Under the pieces are notes generated by a model. The model worked only from the letters and a program-made list of their open reading frames with translations, was not told the DNA's origin and did not search any database. The translations under genes and the position numbers were made by a program. DNA of 64,000 nt, from the NCBI GenBank assembly GCA_013396655.1, contig WBMV01005963.1:372001-436000 (forward strand), given 5' to 3'. This DNA comes from Campylorhamphus procurvoides. Lineage: Eukaryota > Chordata > Aves > Passeriformes > Dendrocolaptidae. Shown piece after piece: positions 1 through 17,783 of the stretch; the stretch's first letter is position 1; each line of letters opens with the position of its first letter.

Positions 1-1447
1 AGGTGAGCAGATTTAACAGAAAGCTGTTGCTAAAGAGATCATCATCTTGCCACTTGTCTTGCCCATTTTTCTTTTTAATTGCTACTAATTTTGCTGACCC
101 TCTAGGAGCAGGGTCAATTGATGCAACCAGTGGAAACTTCTTTCAGTTTGATTAAACTGAGAGATCATGAGGTAAACTATTTTACCACCTATACAATGGC
201 CAAACCTAATGGAGGTTAGGGTTATCAACCTAACTAATCAGCTAAATGGAAGCTAGTTTGTTGGTTTTTTTAACAACCAGCTCACCACCAAATAAGCCTT
301 ACCATAATATAAAACTGCACTTGAGTTTCTTATTTTGAGCCAGTCTATAAATGTAAACAACTGTATTTATTGGAGAAAAACCCTTTCTTTGTATTTTTCC
401 CCCATACAATAATACATCACAGTGGCAGTCACATATAAGGTTTACCAGGAACTTGGTGATCAGTCTTACCTATGCTTCATGTCCAGATAAACTCTCTCTA
501 CTTATAGGAATGACTAAAAGATTTAAATATTTCCCCACTGGCAGTTTGTAAGAAACTCAAATTTCATTCAGAAATATGTCAGAATTTTTGATCACACTTA
601 TTTTTTCAATTGAAGACAGCATCATGTTACAGAACAGTCCACAAATTCTGCTTTAATGCTCAATTTATTATACAATTACCCACACTTCAAAGTACGATGG
701 AATCTGTAACAATCACACAGCAAACATGGACATAGAGCCAAAAAAGAACAACTATGAAGTGCCATGCAGGACTGAAGTTATCAGCCTATTCTATTAATGT
801 TTTAAGCAGAAAAAGATGCACAAAAATGCAACTCTCACACTGGTAACTGGAGTAAAGCAATAACTCTCAGTGAACTAAGAGTTGAACAAATTGAAGGTGT
901 TGAGAAGCAATGTCATGTGTGACAATAAAATTTTGTTCTATTAACAAGGAAGCCTTCACAAATACAAGTGAATTTAACACTGCAATGTCTCTACTTATAA
1001 TTGAGAGAAATGGAAGTTTCAAAAACTTCCTCATAACACAGAAAGTTTAGTACTTTCATATTCCGGTTCACAGCTACAATGTTTTCCTAAAGTTTTTACT
1101 TTATTCTGTAAGTTTTTAGTTTAAAACTTTAGATAAAGCAGCTCCATTTACTGCGAGCAAAATCCAATTTTTTGTCCTTTAGGTGTGGGTGAAAAAACAG
1201 CCAGTAATTTTAAGCACCAAAGAGCATTTTCAAGAGTATCACACCTCATGAAAAAAAAGAGAGAAAGATTCAGATACATAACTCACAATAAAAAAGGACA
1301 TCAGTGCCTAAACCCCATAAACCTATCAATGAAGCCCATGTGGGTTTACTCTGAAGCTTAGCTTAAAACATGAAAGGGTTACAGTAGCTACTCCCTCCCC
1401 ACACCTTTCTTTTTAAATAACCCACACAACTCAAATATTGCACTTAC
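1..1447 (-). other. SLC12A7: part of SLC12A7 intron 7
   Basis: AT-rich intronic sequence downstream of exon 7. I searched it for the next KCC4 exon (LLGNRTLS region) and found none. No repeat family is recognised. Confidence 0.7.
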
Positions 1448-1689
1448 GGGAAGTCAGGCGGGTCAAAAGCTGTCTTAATAACTCCAGCATATATGGCAAT
1501 GATGGAAAGAATCACACAGGCAAGGAAGACCAGAGCAAGTTTGTTGACATACTTTACTCCCACAAAAACTACTATGGCCATAAGAATGATAATACATGTT
1601 CCATAAACTCTCATGTTGTTCAGCATAGCCTCTGTTTCGTCACCAACATCTTCTGCTTTAAATATAGCAGCACTTGGAGAAATGTAGGT
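1448..1689 (-). CDS. SLC12A7: SLC12A7 (KCC4) exon 7
   Basis: Coding exon of the electroneutral K-Cl cotransporter KCC4, a plasma-membrane protein that exports K+ and Cl- together. It starts [10 protein letters not shown] after a CAG acceptor (1690-1692 on the plus strand) and ends ...DPPDFP before a GTAAGTG donor (1441-1447). The length of 242 nt is 80 codons plus 2 nt, residues about 225-304. It carries the lead into TM4 and two hydrophobic segments around [20 protein letters not shown] and [20 protein letters not shown], joined by the short KYVNK linker. The wording is closer to KCC4 than to the other KCC paralogues, for example [14 protein letters not shown] and [10 protein letters not shown]. 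The next exon is not found in bases 1-1440, so the gene runs off the left edge. Confidence 0.95.
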
Positions 1690-6228
<4,539 letters not shown>

Positions 6229-6283
6229 CTGGGACTACACCATTTGTTGCTATCGCACTCATTGAAATTGCAGTTAGCATAGT
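6229..6283 (-). CDS. SLC12A7: SLC12A7 (KCC4) exon 5
   Basis: Short coding exon of 55 nt: 18 codons reading TMLTAISMSAIATNGVVP plus the first G of an Ala codon finished in exon 6. The acceptor is TTCCCACAG and the donor is GTAATG. This is the conserved TM2 stretch shared by all KCCs. It is too short to show up as an open reading frame and was found by splice phase between exons 4 and 6. Confidence 0.95.
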
Positions 6284-7027
6284 CTGTGGGAAGATGAAAT
6301 AGAGGAAATTTAAAATACCAGAAGGTTTTTAGGGGTTTTTTTTTTTATTTTTGAAAGATGGGGCAAGACAAAGTGATCAAATGAAACCCAACATTTATTT
6401 TTTTAAATAAGATGTGACATCGATGTAAATTAAGCATTAAATTTTTCAGTAGAAGATTCAGTTAATTTAGATGTTTGAGACAGTCTTTAAAAATTACTGG
6501 AAGAATACAGACCACTGAATATACTTAAAATAGTATGTTCATTACTCCAATTAAATAGTGGTGACAAACTGATCGTGTCATTGCTATGACAGTATCTACT
6601 AGTGGTCTCACATTCTAAAATATTACTTTATGGACATAATGCTGTGGTTCAATTTGTAGTTTATATTTCAGTTTGTTCTGAAGTTGTAAAAAACAGAACA
6701 ATTCAGATCTCAAAGTAAACAACAAAATATTTGCTGAGAGCCGATTTAATAAAATCCATATAATACTTCACACAGTTTGCTGTAATCAACTCAAAAGAAC
6801 CTGCATACAGGTTAGAACGACACGTGTCACTCACTGCTTTAATAGATATAAGCCATCTCTCTCATTTTAGCTATACTGCTTAAATATTCATGCAATTTAA
6901 CCAATATGTTTAAATAGGGTTATCTTTTCTCTGACACTCAAATATACTAGGAGGCATCAGTACTCTTGTAATAGAGGATTTGGCCAACAGTTATTAAAAA
7001 AAAAAAAGAAAAAAATGGTTAACTTAC

Positions 7028-7174
7028 ACAAGCACAACACATGAACACGATGATGAAAGACTCCAGAACTCCAGCTGTTCCCACAATCCATGTTAAACGT
7101 AGAAAAAGGATGACTCCCAAGATGTTTTGCAAGCACGGAAGATACACACCAATAAAAGTGCCCATTCGTGGACC
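7028..7174 (-). CDS. SLC12A7: SLC12A7 (KCC4) exon 4
   Basis: Coding exon of 147 nt (49 codons, residues about 114-162, phase 0 at both ends). The acceptor is TTTCCAG and the donor GTAAGTT. It starts [17 protein letters not shown] and ends MCCAC. It encodes TM1, whose unwound part LQNILG holds Asn130-Ile131, the counterparts of KCC1 Asn131-Ile132 in the K+ site, and then the first part of TM2. [14 protein letters not shown] is KCC4-like; KCC1 and KCC3 have LQA at this place. Sequence upstream of the acceptor is open for some 50 codons but is intronic. Confidence 0.95.
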
Positions 7175-9510
7175 CTGGAAACGAAGTGACAACATCAATT
7201 CCTTTGCACTAATTCCTAAGCAATGTATCCCACAAACACTTAGCACAAATGCTCCATGAAGAAATGCCAAGTGACACTGAATGGTAGTTTCAGAGTGTCC
7301 CATTTTGCAAATATTCATAGGCTGCTTATGCAGCAAAATTCCTGAAAAGACAGAAAACTATTTGTGATAGCACACTCTGGTTCCATATGAATTAGGATGA
7401 AACCTTGATAGGGGTAGGATGTCCCTTTATCTGTTCATTTCAATGCTTTACAAACTTCTTCTGAAATATCAGTTCTAGGTTACTACTGAAGATAAGTTAC
7501 TGTCATAATCAAAATACCAAATATATTATGCAAAAAGTTGATCACAAATTGCCATGCAGCTGATGCAAAAAAATTATATTCAATAGTTAAGTATTTTCCA
7601 TTTTTACAGAAGACAAAGTATTAAGACAGAAGAAATGCAGAGCTGATTACAATTTGTTCTTGCAAAAGTTGTAAAACCTGCCACAACACAGTGTATCTGT
7701 ACATTTTCTTTGCTGGTGATCATTAGGGGTCAAGACACACAAAAAAGCATTCAGGTCTCATCATTAAAGTTTTAGTCTTCTACACTTATGAAGAAATCAG
7801 GCTTTGAAATACTCTAGTTAGAAGTAACAGTTATATACAGCAGGTTTCTAGGTAGTGAAGGTGTTCTTAATCCCAACTCAGGCTGTGGAAAAAAAGCAGT
7901 CCGTTTAAATAAATAAGCAACCATTGATGACACATACATGTCATGAAAATTATTAAGAAAACACTAAGTTTCCAAGCATGTATAATGGCATATATATGCC
8001 ATTCAGACTATAATTTTTATTTTTAGCATTTCAGGCAATATCCACGTGCAACATCAACACTACTGTCTCAGCCTTGCCAATAAAAATGCTACCTTTCCAG
8101 GGTACTACTTAACTATCACTTAATTTCAGGAATGAAACCAAGACACGTGCATGTTTTAATTGTGTTACCGGGCCACCAGATGGTGCTCAAACGAGATTAA
8201 GTGCAAGTGAGGACACGGTGTTCAGCTTCAGAGGGACTCACACGGTGCTGCTTTGAGAAAAACCTCTGCACAGAAGACGACAGGGATCACACTAAGGAAA
8301 GTGTGAGCTGATCAGTTTTGGTTTTCTCACATCTGAAGCTTTATCTTCAGGTGAGATGAAACCAATATTGATCAAGCACAACTAGACAAACAAAAAGAAA
8401 GCCCACAGATGAACAAATTCAGGATAAGCAAAAAGCTAAAACAAACAGGTGGACTTTATTCCTCACCCTTGCCCACTGTCCTGGTACCAATTTCGACTCA
8501 AAATGTTCCTTCCAGTCAAATAAGATGAACTTACTTTCAAGCATCTTTTCATTTCTGTCTCTTCTGCTATGTGCTCATTTCTTTACTCATTCTCAGGTGC
8601 TTCTCCTCCTTTCTCAATAGCTCAGCATAAAAATTCAGCAGCAGCACACCTTTTCCTACCCAAAGGACTCCTAGCACTCTCCCCTTCCCAGTATCTACCC
8701 TAATTTTCTTAGTTTCAGTCACCATACTCAACCAATTCCAGCTCATCATCCTTCCTTGCCTGGAAGTTGTTACGCTCTGTCAGGTCATGTTTTTCAATCC
8801 AAGCCTTCTCCTTCCAATACAGCTCCCTGCTCACAGAGGGATCAATCCAACATCTCACTGAAGAATCCAGCTGTTGCATGTGTTTCATTTCTACAGAGGC
8901 CCAAATAGGAACTCTGGGTATCCAGCACACAACCCTCGATGAATTCAGTTGCTGTCTTCTAGCAAGTGTGTTTACTAAAGTGCCAAACAGAGCATATGCC
9001 TTCCTTCTCCCCACCAATACAGTATCATTGATGTATGAACAATGTTCTTGGAATGCATCCATGCAGTCCTAAAAATACTTAGTCTGACACACAAAACCAA
9101 GAAAGCTACTAGAAAAACTACTACCATGTTAACAGGTGCAAATATGCTTACAGATTCAAAAACATGACCTGTTTCATGTCAAGTTTGCCTTAATTTCAAC
9201 TAGGTATAAACTTAGAGAAACAAAACATAATAAGGGCAAAGGGGAGAGAGGGAAAACTGGGTGTGTACCCTCCGTTTCAGAGCCTAGCTTTATACACATT
9301 TTATCTCGGGGTTTTATAGCAAGGTCTTGCTAAAATATGCTAAAAAGAACACCAAATTAACACAAATCCTGCTGCAAATGCTTCGGATCTAAACACGGTA
9401 TTGCTAATCTTGCTCACTTTTTTAGGTATCCATATATACTCTTTTCAGGTTGAAAAATGCTCCTCTTTGTGGTTAGCTTTGTCTCAGTAACTTATCAGAA
9501 GTTTAAGTAC
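7175..9510 (-). other. SLC12A7: SLC12A7 intron 3
   Basis: Intron between exons 3 and 4. No repeat family is recognised. Overlapping open frames of 101 and 115 codons on opposite strands at 8715-9072 show no family features and are treated as chance. Confidence 0.75.
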
Positions 9511-9633
9511 CTTGACTTCCTTTCGCTTGCTGTCTTCATCTGCTTCATGTTCCACCACACCTTGAGTCAGATTAGTGTAGTTTGCTAGTTTATTCAGAAG
9601 AGATGACACCATGGGATTACTATCCATTTCTTC
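9511..9633 (-). CDS. SLC12A7: SLC12A7 (KCC4) exon 3
   Basis: Coding exon of 123 nt (41 codons, residues about 73-113, phase 0 at both ends). The acceptor is CCAACAG and the donor GTACTT, a weaker donor than the others. It starts [20 protein letters not shown] and ends KRKEVK. It is the cytosolic segment just before TM1, rich in charge ([13 protein letters not shown]). [10 protein letters not shown] is close to mammalian KCC4. Confidence 0.94.
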
Positions 9634-11753
9634 CTGTTGGGTTTTGAAGAATACTGCATTAATTAAATAGGGTTTTTTAAAAGCCATGATTTTATAATTC
9701 TACTTCAAACACATACTGAACAGGTCAGTCCTGATTGATCCAAACCAAAATATTAGCATGACAAAAACCAGTCAGCTTTCAACCAACAAGAGTTTTACTC
9801 CTCCTAGTTGTTTAACACTACATGGCTATGTTGCAACATTGCTTTTACATTTTTACACTGTGACAATATGCAGCTTGAATATAAGAAAAACCTAAGGAAA
9901 GACCATTGTTAATTTTAAAAGATCTATTCTTACCTCTATACATTTTTTAGGGGATTGTACAGGTAGGGTTGAGGCATTAGTGTATTTTTCCAGCATCTTG
10001 CTTTTGTTTAGAGTGATTTCAAACTATTCTTTCAAGCACCAAGATACTTAAGGACCTCTCTGAACTCTATACCTGCAGGTTTACATATTTTATCTTAAAC
10101 CATGCATACCAATCCCAAAGTATTCACTTGTTGAAAATATGGGCACATATGCATGTCACATATAATTGCACATATGTAATATTACTCAACACAGAAGTCA
10201 GTCCCTCTTTCTTTAGCCAAGTATCTGCTACAAAACAAAAACAGGGTAAAACAAATAATAAAATCCAGAGGAAGTACATACAATAAAAGGATTCCAAGAA
10301 AAATGGAACCAGATAATTCAATCAAATACACAAAAACTGAATATTGGAAAGAAGACAAGAGATCAGGATCACAAACAGAAAGGCAAGAAATAAAGTACCT
10401 CTGTCTGAGACATTAAGTAATGATAATCATGGTCATACTAGTCAAACTTGTTTTTAACAGTTTATATAGAAACTCTGACAGATGAAAACAATGAGAAGAA
10501 CAAGACTGTAGGAAACTTAGTATGAAATATATGCAGTATCATAAAAGATTCACTACTACAACAGCAATGGTGATGAAGTAACTAGAAGGCTTTCAACATG
10601 ATACTGTAACAGCACGGATTATAATGTGAGATATGTAAAAGTTATGGTTATACTATCAGCTGAGGATTTAATGTAAGTCACAATTCAAAAGAACTGAGAT
10701 TTTGGACAAAAAGCAGCTATGGCAAATTTATCATCACTGAGGAATACAACAACCAATTTGAACCACAGAAAGTTTTGGACATGGCTTTATGAAATAGAGC
10801 CTGAAGGAGAGAAATTCAGAGACAAAACTCTACTACCATGATTCCTGCCAAAAATAATACGACACGCACACATGACATAAAGACAATTCATGACCAACAT
10901 TACTTTGATCCTTAATACAATTTTCTTTAAGACTCAGTGGAAAACAGTAAAAAGACATTATCTGGGTCATGCACAGAGCAAATTGAAAGACCATGTCCTC
11001 AGTGCAAAGATATTTGAAAGGAAGAAGAGATGAGTGTAAGAGAGCAACAAGAAAATTGAGAAGAATGCAAGAGGAAGATGGCTGAACAAACAATGTTGGA
11101 AGAACTTGGATTATTGTTAACAGCAAGCATCAAAGCAAGACCAGTTGATACTGCTACAACAGAACAACTTAGGTTGTTTTACTAAAAGTACTATTTCATT
11201 GCAACAGTGGTCCTTAAATGTGCCATAGCAATATACTTCTTTTCTGTAAATGATTGCAATCACTCAGTTTATTAAAGAGGTATGAACCTTCCATTATAAA
11301 GTCGATGTTTATGTTAGAAATTGCTATGGTAGGCTATACACTGTAATTGGACAATACAACTAAGTCATGTCCTGTAATTTTGGTTTATAGCTTTTCTGAT
11401 TTAAGAGAAGTCTATCATTTGCCTGTTGAACAAATTAATTTTCTAATCCTTTTAAAACTGAATATTGCACTGTTAAAACCAATAGATTTAACTTGCGGCA
11501 GCTTTTTCTAACAATATTTTCTAGATTCTAGCCAAGAAAATTTAAATGCAAGAAGACATTTCATATCTTCACATTAATGCATTATTAATGCATTATGTCA
11601 CTCAAATCCACTGAAATGGAATGTTAACAGGAACAAAACTACAAAAACATTATTAGAATTCATTTTCTCCCACTATATTTCAAGACAGAAAGAAAACAGG
11701 TGTTTGCTCATCTCAATTAAATGTGAAATAAGTTTTGAGAATATTTAACTTAC
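9634..11753 (-). other. SLC12A7: SLC12A7 intron 2
   Basis: Intron between exons 2 and 3, AT-rich, with no recognised element. A small perfect repeat of the ATTAATGCATT type lies near 11574-11597. Confidence 0.75.
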
Positions 11754-11848
11754 CTCAAAGAGAGCCATATTCTTTCCTTCATACATGTTTCCTCTGTCCA
11801 GCTCTGCATTGTTAATAAATGGACTACTTTCCCTGGCAATTCCATCCC
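11754..11848 (-). CDS. SLC12A7: SLC12A7 (KCC4) exon 2
   Basis: Coding exon of 95 nt: the last 2 nt of a split codon, then 31 codons, [13 protein letters not shown] to KNMALFE (residues about 42-72). The acceptor is CCGCCAG and the donor GTAAGTT (11747-11753). It is the conserved N-terminal cytosolic motif of KCCs (ESSPFIN ... GKNMALFE). The incoming phase (needs 1 nt from the previous exon) is met both by exon 1a (31422-31542), giving Gly, and by candidate exon 1b (20156-20195), giving Arg. Confidence 0.94.
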
Positions 11849-13647
11849 CTGGCGGAAAAGTACAACAATTAGAAACAAAAGGAAAAAAAAAGAGGACATG
11901 GTGTACCATAAAGGGAATAGTCAGAAGATGCTGGTTTAAGAACAACAATAGTACCTACAGAATTAAGGAACAGCTGGGAAAACAAGTTGTACTCTTTTCC
12001 CCTGCGTCCTCCCTCTGCCCCCTCCAGCACACTTCTCCCCACATGAAATCCCAGATGAAAGCTCTTGCAAACACAGACAATCTCAGCATAACATACTAAT
12101 TGTAAAACAGACAGAAATAGATCTCAGTTCCTTAAGAGGGACTGCATCCCTGACAGATTTCATACCACTCTTCATAGTATCCCTATACTTGTTGGTGTCA
12201 TGACATAGAAACCTTGTTCTATCATAAGAGAACCAGAAGACAGCTATTGTCCATTAAGGCTCTAGAATTAGTTACCCAATCCAGAGAAGAAACACTGATG
12301 AATTCATCCACCACTACTGTTCTTTACCCAATATATCTCCTTCTACCCTTATCCTCCAATTTCCATTTTTCTGTTTCTCCACAGTTTATAATTGGTCCCC
12401 CACTGCTTCAAGTCTTACAGGCTGCTTAGGTGTCCCTCCTCCATCAAAGCTGAATGCAAAGCAGCAGGAGCACTGCGAAGACAAAAGAATCTCCCTCATG
12501 AACCAGCACCTTGAGAGGGAACATGCTGCTTTGGCACAAGATTACCAGAGAAATTGGCATTTATCCTTTAATGGACTCCATTATACTTAGAGAAAGGCTC
12601 AGTCAGCTTTTCCATAGACAACAAAGAGCAACTTTGTCCTCAAACAAGTACATGCTGATTCCTCTTACCATCTTGCTAGAGCATATGAGCACCAGAATTT
12701 CTTGCTCGAGACAGTGCATTTTCTTCCAAAGATTTTTGCAACATTGTTTTCCTTTTAGCTCCATTCCTTGAAATGACATTATTTTTGCTAAAGTTTTTAC
12801 AAACCATTAATTAAAAGACACATTCCCAAGTTAAAATAAAAACAATGCTGTTTGATATTAGTCTTTCTGAGACCACACTTCTATTGACTTTCTCACCTAC
12901 TGATAGCTGGTAACTGTAATCATTAGCTAATATTTGCATTCTTTTCAGGTTACTTCCAATTCCTTCGAAAAGCGAGCTGGGAAACGTCAAGTATTGTTTT
13001 GCATTCATACAGAGTGTAATGTCTCTCAAGTTACTGCTCCAGTGGGTATCATTACACTAATCAAAACATCCAAAGGGTAGCCAAAATAATAATGTGAATC
13101 AGTATTCACAATTCTGAAGTTAAAGAATATAGTTTTGTATTACCAGTTCTGGACATTAAAATCAGTATCTTAGTACTATAAAGTATTTTAAATTGTAGGT
13201 AGGAGAAAATGCTTGCATTTTTCAACAAAGTTACTTAGCTTTGCTTCCATAGGAAAAAGCTCAGAGCACAGAATCTCTAACAAACAAGTCTTGTCAAATG
13301 CACCTAAGAGGCTTCAAATACAAAAATGCAGAACTTAGGTTTCCTTCAAACCCTTTTTCAGTGTTTCCAATCAATATTATTTTTATTTTAAAGCTTTCCA
13401 GTGCTAGCCTTCAAAACAGTCTATCACTACCAGACTACTATAAAGTCCCGTTTCTCTAGTACAGTTGTCTCTTTGCATTTGTGAATGTTGGTACAGCATA
13501 TTTACAGTATTGGACACGATCAGCATGACCTATTTTACCTCCATTTGAAAGAGAATGAATGCTGGAAAAGTGACTGCAAAAACAGACTGACAAGTACTGT
13601 GTCATCTGCAGTCTGGTGACTATAATTGTCATTCTTATTACAATTAT

Positions 13648-14870
13648 CACAGAATCATAAAATCATTAGAGTTGGAAAAGAGCTGTGAGATAAAGTCTCC
13701 CACCTTTAACTCAACATTACCATGCCAACTAAATCAATAGCACTAAGTGCCACATCCAGTCACTTCCTGAACACCCCCAGGGATGGTGACTCCATCACCT
13801 GTCTGGGCAGCCCATTCTAATGTTTAACAATCCTTTCAGTGAAAAAATTCTTCCTGGTGTTCAACCTGAACCTCCCCAGCTGCAGCCTGAGGCCACTTCC
13901 TCTTGCCCTACCACTAGTTGCCTGGGAGAAGGGGCCCAATCCCACCTTGCTACAACCTGCTTTCAGGTAGCTGTAGAAAGCCATAAGGTATCCATCCCCC
14001 AGAGCCTCCTTTTCTCCAGGCTAAACAACTCCAGCTCCCTCACCCATGCCTCATAAGACTTGTGCTCCAGACCCTTCACCAGCTTTGCTGCCCTTCTCTG
14101 GACACACTCCAGCACCTCAATGTCTTTCTTGTCATGCTGGACCCAAAACTGGGCACAGAATTCCAGGTGTGGCCTCACCAGTGCCGAGCACAGAGCAACA
14201 ATCACTTCCTTCTGGCCACACTATTTTCTTTTAAAAGGCCAGGATGCCACTGACCTTCCTGTCCCCCTGGACACACTGCTGGCTCATGTTCAGCTGCTGC
14301 CAACCAGCACCCCCAGGCTCCTTTTTGACGGGCCACTCTCCAGGCACTCTGCTCCCAGCCTGGAGAGCTGCATGGGGTTGTTGTGTTCAAGTGCATGACC
14401 TGGCACTTTGCCTTACTGAGCCTCATCCAGGTAGCCCATGGGCTAACCTCCAGTTGTCTGGGACCGTCCTGGTTAATCAGGACCAACAACAGCAATGCAG
14501 AGTGGCTTGCTGAGCTCTGCTGTCAGGTCCTACAGCACACTCTGGTGGATCCCATCCAGCCCCCTACACTTGTCACTGTCTAAGCAGCACAGCAGGTCTC
14601 TGACTACTTCTTCCTGTTATTACAGGAGGAATCCTGTTATTGTATCTGTCCTTCTCCCCATCTCTACCAGCTCAAGGGGCTGGTTGCCTTGAGGATAACT
14701 GGTCTTTCTGTTGAAGACTGGGGCAAAGAAGGCACTAAGCACCCCAGACTTCTCCTCATCCTTGGTTAAAATGTTCCTCTCTGCATCCAATAAAGGATGC
14801 AGGCCCTCTTTTTCTTGCTGATGTATTTATAAAACCCCTTATTAACACCCTTGAGCTTTCATCATTGCTA
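13648..14870 (-). mobile_element. CR1 LINE, 5'-truncated, with ORF2 remnant
   Basis: About 1.2 kb of antisense CR1. The 3' tail is at 13648 (CACAGAATCATAAAATCATT), then the 3' UTR, then the C-terminal part of ORF2, readable on the minus strand at 13963-14205 ([15 protein letters not shown] ... [18 protein letters not shown]), the typical end of the CR1 reverse-transcriptase protein. Further 5' parts (the CTGGCTCATGTTCAGCTGCT region near 14280) follow, with frameshifts and stops. It is dead by truncation and decay. Confidence 0.92.
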
Positions 14871-14954
14871 TCAACAAAATCATCTTGACTGCAAATTAAA
14901 AGACACCACCTTTTGGAGTATGCTTACTTAATATGTTTAGATAGCATGGTGGAT

Positions 14955-15960
14955 TCACACAAGCAGGAAATTAAACCCTAAATAACCCACTTCCCTTCCC
15001 CCTGCCCCTTCCAGTAAGGGAGGGACAATGGGTTGAGATAACAATTTCCTGAAAGCAAAAAGCAGTGAAATCAGAACCACACAGTAACAATGGCAGTATT
15101 CGTAACAAAGGTACACAAAAAGAGGAGGTGTTTTATGCACAAAAGAGGTGTTAACCACCTCACCTTAGTTCCACATGGCCATGGAGCCCAAAAATAAGAT
15201 GACAGACGTTCCCTGTAGGTTGTGTCTGCATGGCTTCCCCATACAAAGACAACATGGTCATCATTCCCACACGTTCCCATGTGGCTGTCACAAACAAAGG
15301 CAGGATGGTGAGGGGCTCCTGTGGCTAGCGTTTCCCTTCCACCCAGCCCGAGACAACTCAAAACAATGACAAACAGACCACTCCCAAAAGCCAGGTCAGC
15401 AGGAGTCAGCAGGCTGCACTGCTGCTCTGCTGGGCTCAGTTCCTCACAGGTCCCTGTGCCGCTGCTTCTACCACTCCACCACACTGGGGCCAGTCCTGTG
15501 GTCACTGCTGCTTTCCTACTGCTCCCTTGCACTCCTTTTGGCTCAGCTGGACTGGCTTGGGCTCCTGTCAGCAGGGTTCCCCTTGGCTGGACTGGAGGTT
15601 GCCCCTGCCGGTCTGTTCCTTGCCAGCAGCCTCCCTGATGCTGCCATTCAGCACACATCAACTCCGTGTTCTGCTGCTTTCCTTTCGACACCACATCCTG
15701 TAGCTGTGTCTCAGAGAAAATAGGAGGAGATGGATGGTGGCAGCAGAAGACAGAGTCCACAACGTCCCTGACAACCCTCCCACAAGTGAGAGCAAGGCAC
15801 AATGGCACCCACTTCTGGGGGGTGTGGCTGTTTTATTCCTGAAACCACAAGCCCCAGCGATGATGTGGGTGGTACAGAATAACCAAACTACATGTTCGGG
15901 GAGTAAAGTCCTACCCTGCTCTCGCAGCCAGTGAGTGTTACAAACATGGAACTCAAACTG
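14955..15960. other. unclassified GC-rich insert in intron 1
   Basis: About 1 kb of GC-richer DNA between AT-rich flanks, not matching CR1. It has CTGCTG-rich stretches and a minus-strand AATAAA (about 15830). A 245-codon minus-strand frame at 15071-15808 is low in complexity, Ala/Gly/Cys rich and without family features. An LTR or non-autonomous element is possible, but I cannot show terminal repeats or a target duplication. Confidence 0.4.
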
Positions 15961-16350
15961 GTATGTATTATATCACTCAGTAGAAAGAACTAGTTTCAGG
16001 GCCTCAACACACAGGCAACATCTGTGGTGAAGTTAACCAAAAAAGCTGTTTCAATCTTTAGCTCATCCCTTCTTCAAAAGAAGATTCATTAGAAAAGAAG
16101 TGATTCATCAGAAACCCAAAACTAAAAAAAGGTAGGATTTACACTTTTCACAAATGCTGTAAATATTGCCCTCACTGCATCAAGTGGAATGGAGTCAGTA
16201 GAAAAAACTGTTTCAGTCGCTTCCACTGAGGTAACATGGAACATCAAAGAAAGAGGAACTTCATTCCACTAGTAAGTATCAAGCCACCTACAGCTTTATG
16301 TCTTAACCCTATTCCCTTGAAATCTAAGAGAAAGCTTTAAGACAGTCATA

Positions 16351-16600
16351 TCATAGAATCATTTAGGTAGAAAAAGACCCATTGAGTCCAACCATTAATC
16401 TAACAATGCCAAGTCCACCACCAAATGTTCCTAAGCACCACATCTACATGTATTTCAAACACCACCAGGGATGGCGACTCAACCACTTTCTTGGCAACTG
16501 TGTTCCAATGCTTTACCAGCAAATCACCTTTCCCTTATGTTTCTTTGAAACTGTACCTGTTCAAACTCTTCTCAGCTGTGGCGATGAGTTAAACATACAA
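16351..16600 (-). mobile_element. CR1 LINE fragment, 3' end
   Basis: Antisense CR1 3' tail (CATAGAATCATTTAGGTAGA, GAGTCCAACCATTAATC) followed by the CCACCAGGGATGGCGACTCA stretch. It is diverged and 5'-truncated. Confidence 0.82.
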
Positions 16601-17694
16601 TAGAAATTTTAACTTCTAATGTAGTTTCAGACATGTCTGTAAGCTGCACATCTTCTGAAGCCCAGTTTCTGCAATCAAAGCACTCCAAAAATCTACACTT
16701 ATTGTTGCTTGATTTCTGAAACTGAATTTATGGGAGTTTACAGGCAAAAATCTTAAATCTGGACTGGTATTTCATTTTGGACCACCATTAGTGATAAAAG
16801 ATCCACAAGAAAAGATAAAATAAAATAATAAAAAACCTCCTATAGGTTTGGTTATGATACATTTCATCTGTCTTTTGACACATGAAAAAAATCCACCTGT
16901 TGATGTGACACTCCATTCCAACCAACATTAAGTGTTCAAAGCCTAAGCTTTAACGCCAATCTGTTTTCACCACCATACTCACTTTAAAAATTATGACTAT
17001 TTTTAATCTGCTACAGAATGTTCACATACCCTAGCACAATTCTGTGCTTACTAATTCACCAGTAGACAACCTAGTCGCAACTAATGTACCTTTTCTAGAA
17101 GCCTGTCTGGTATTTTCTGTATTGATGGCACAAGCAAAAATCCCTAGTCTTGACTTCTACAGACACTCAAGACTGTGATGTATCTGGTTACACTTACATG
17201 GAAATTACTGCAACAAATTACATTTTCTTTTCTATACAAGACATACAGGTGCAAGAAGAGATGGCAGGAGACATGTCCCAAGTGTCGAAGGCAATATTTG
17301 GAGTGTTCATGCAGACAATCCCAGTGTGCACTCCTACACACCCCTGCCCCACAACTGCCTATGCAGTGTAACCCATGTAAATTATCACAAAACTGTCCCA
17401 GAGATGTGCTGGCCTTAAATTTAAAGCTGCCAATGTCATCAGATGATTTCTCATTAACATTTCCACACAACAAACAAAAGTTAGGTCAGAAGTTTTGCAT
17501 GTCACAATTCAAAATGTTGGTCACAGAAGCAAAAACTTCACTCTGTCCATATTCATATTCCTCAGAAGTTTCAGAGCAGTGATCCTCACGAACAATGACA
17601 GGTATGTTAACAGTTACATTTCTAAACCAATCCAAACTGGCCCATTTTATACAGAGTAAAACAGAACCCAAGAGTATAGCTTCAACATGCAGAA

Positions 17695-17783
17695 GAATCT
17701 TTGCCAAGGAGGTGGCACTCTCATTTGGGGGTTGGACTAGATGATCTTCAAAGGTCCCTTCCAACTCCAATAATTCTGTGATC
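17695..17783 (+). mobile_element. CR1 LINE 3' tail fragment
   Basis: Sense-strand CR1 3' end, GGGGTTGGACTAGATGATCT followed by TCCCTTCCAACTCCAATAAT and TCTGTGAT. Only the last 90 or so bases are recognisable. Confidence 0.85.

Noticed and set aside
8715..9072. 115-codon minus and 101-codon plus frames in intron 3
   Set aside because: They overlap on opposite strands, lie within an intron and show no family features, so chance is the simplest explanation.
14046..14583. Several plus-strand frames of 60-112 codons
   Set aside because: They are antisense shadows of the minus-strand CR1 reverse-transcriptase remnant.
15071..15808. Minus-strand frame of 245 codons
   Set aside because: Low-complexity translation of a GC-rich insert, no motifs, no splice context and no homologue that I recognise.
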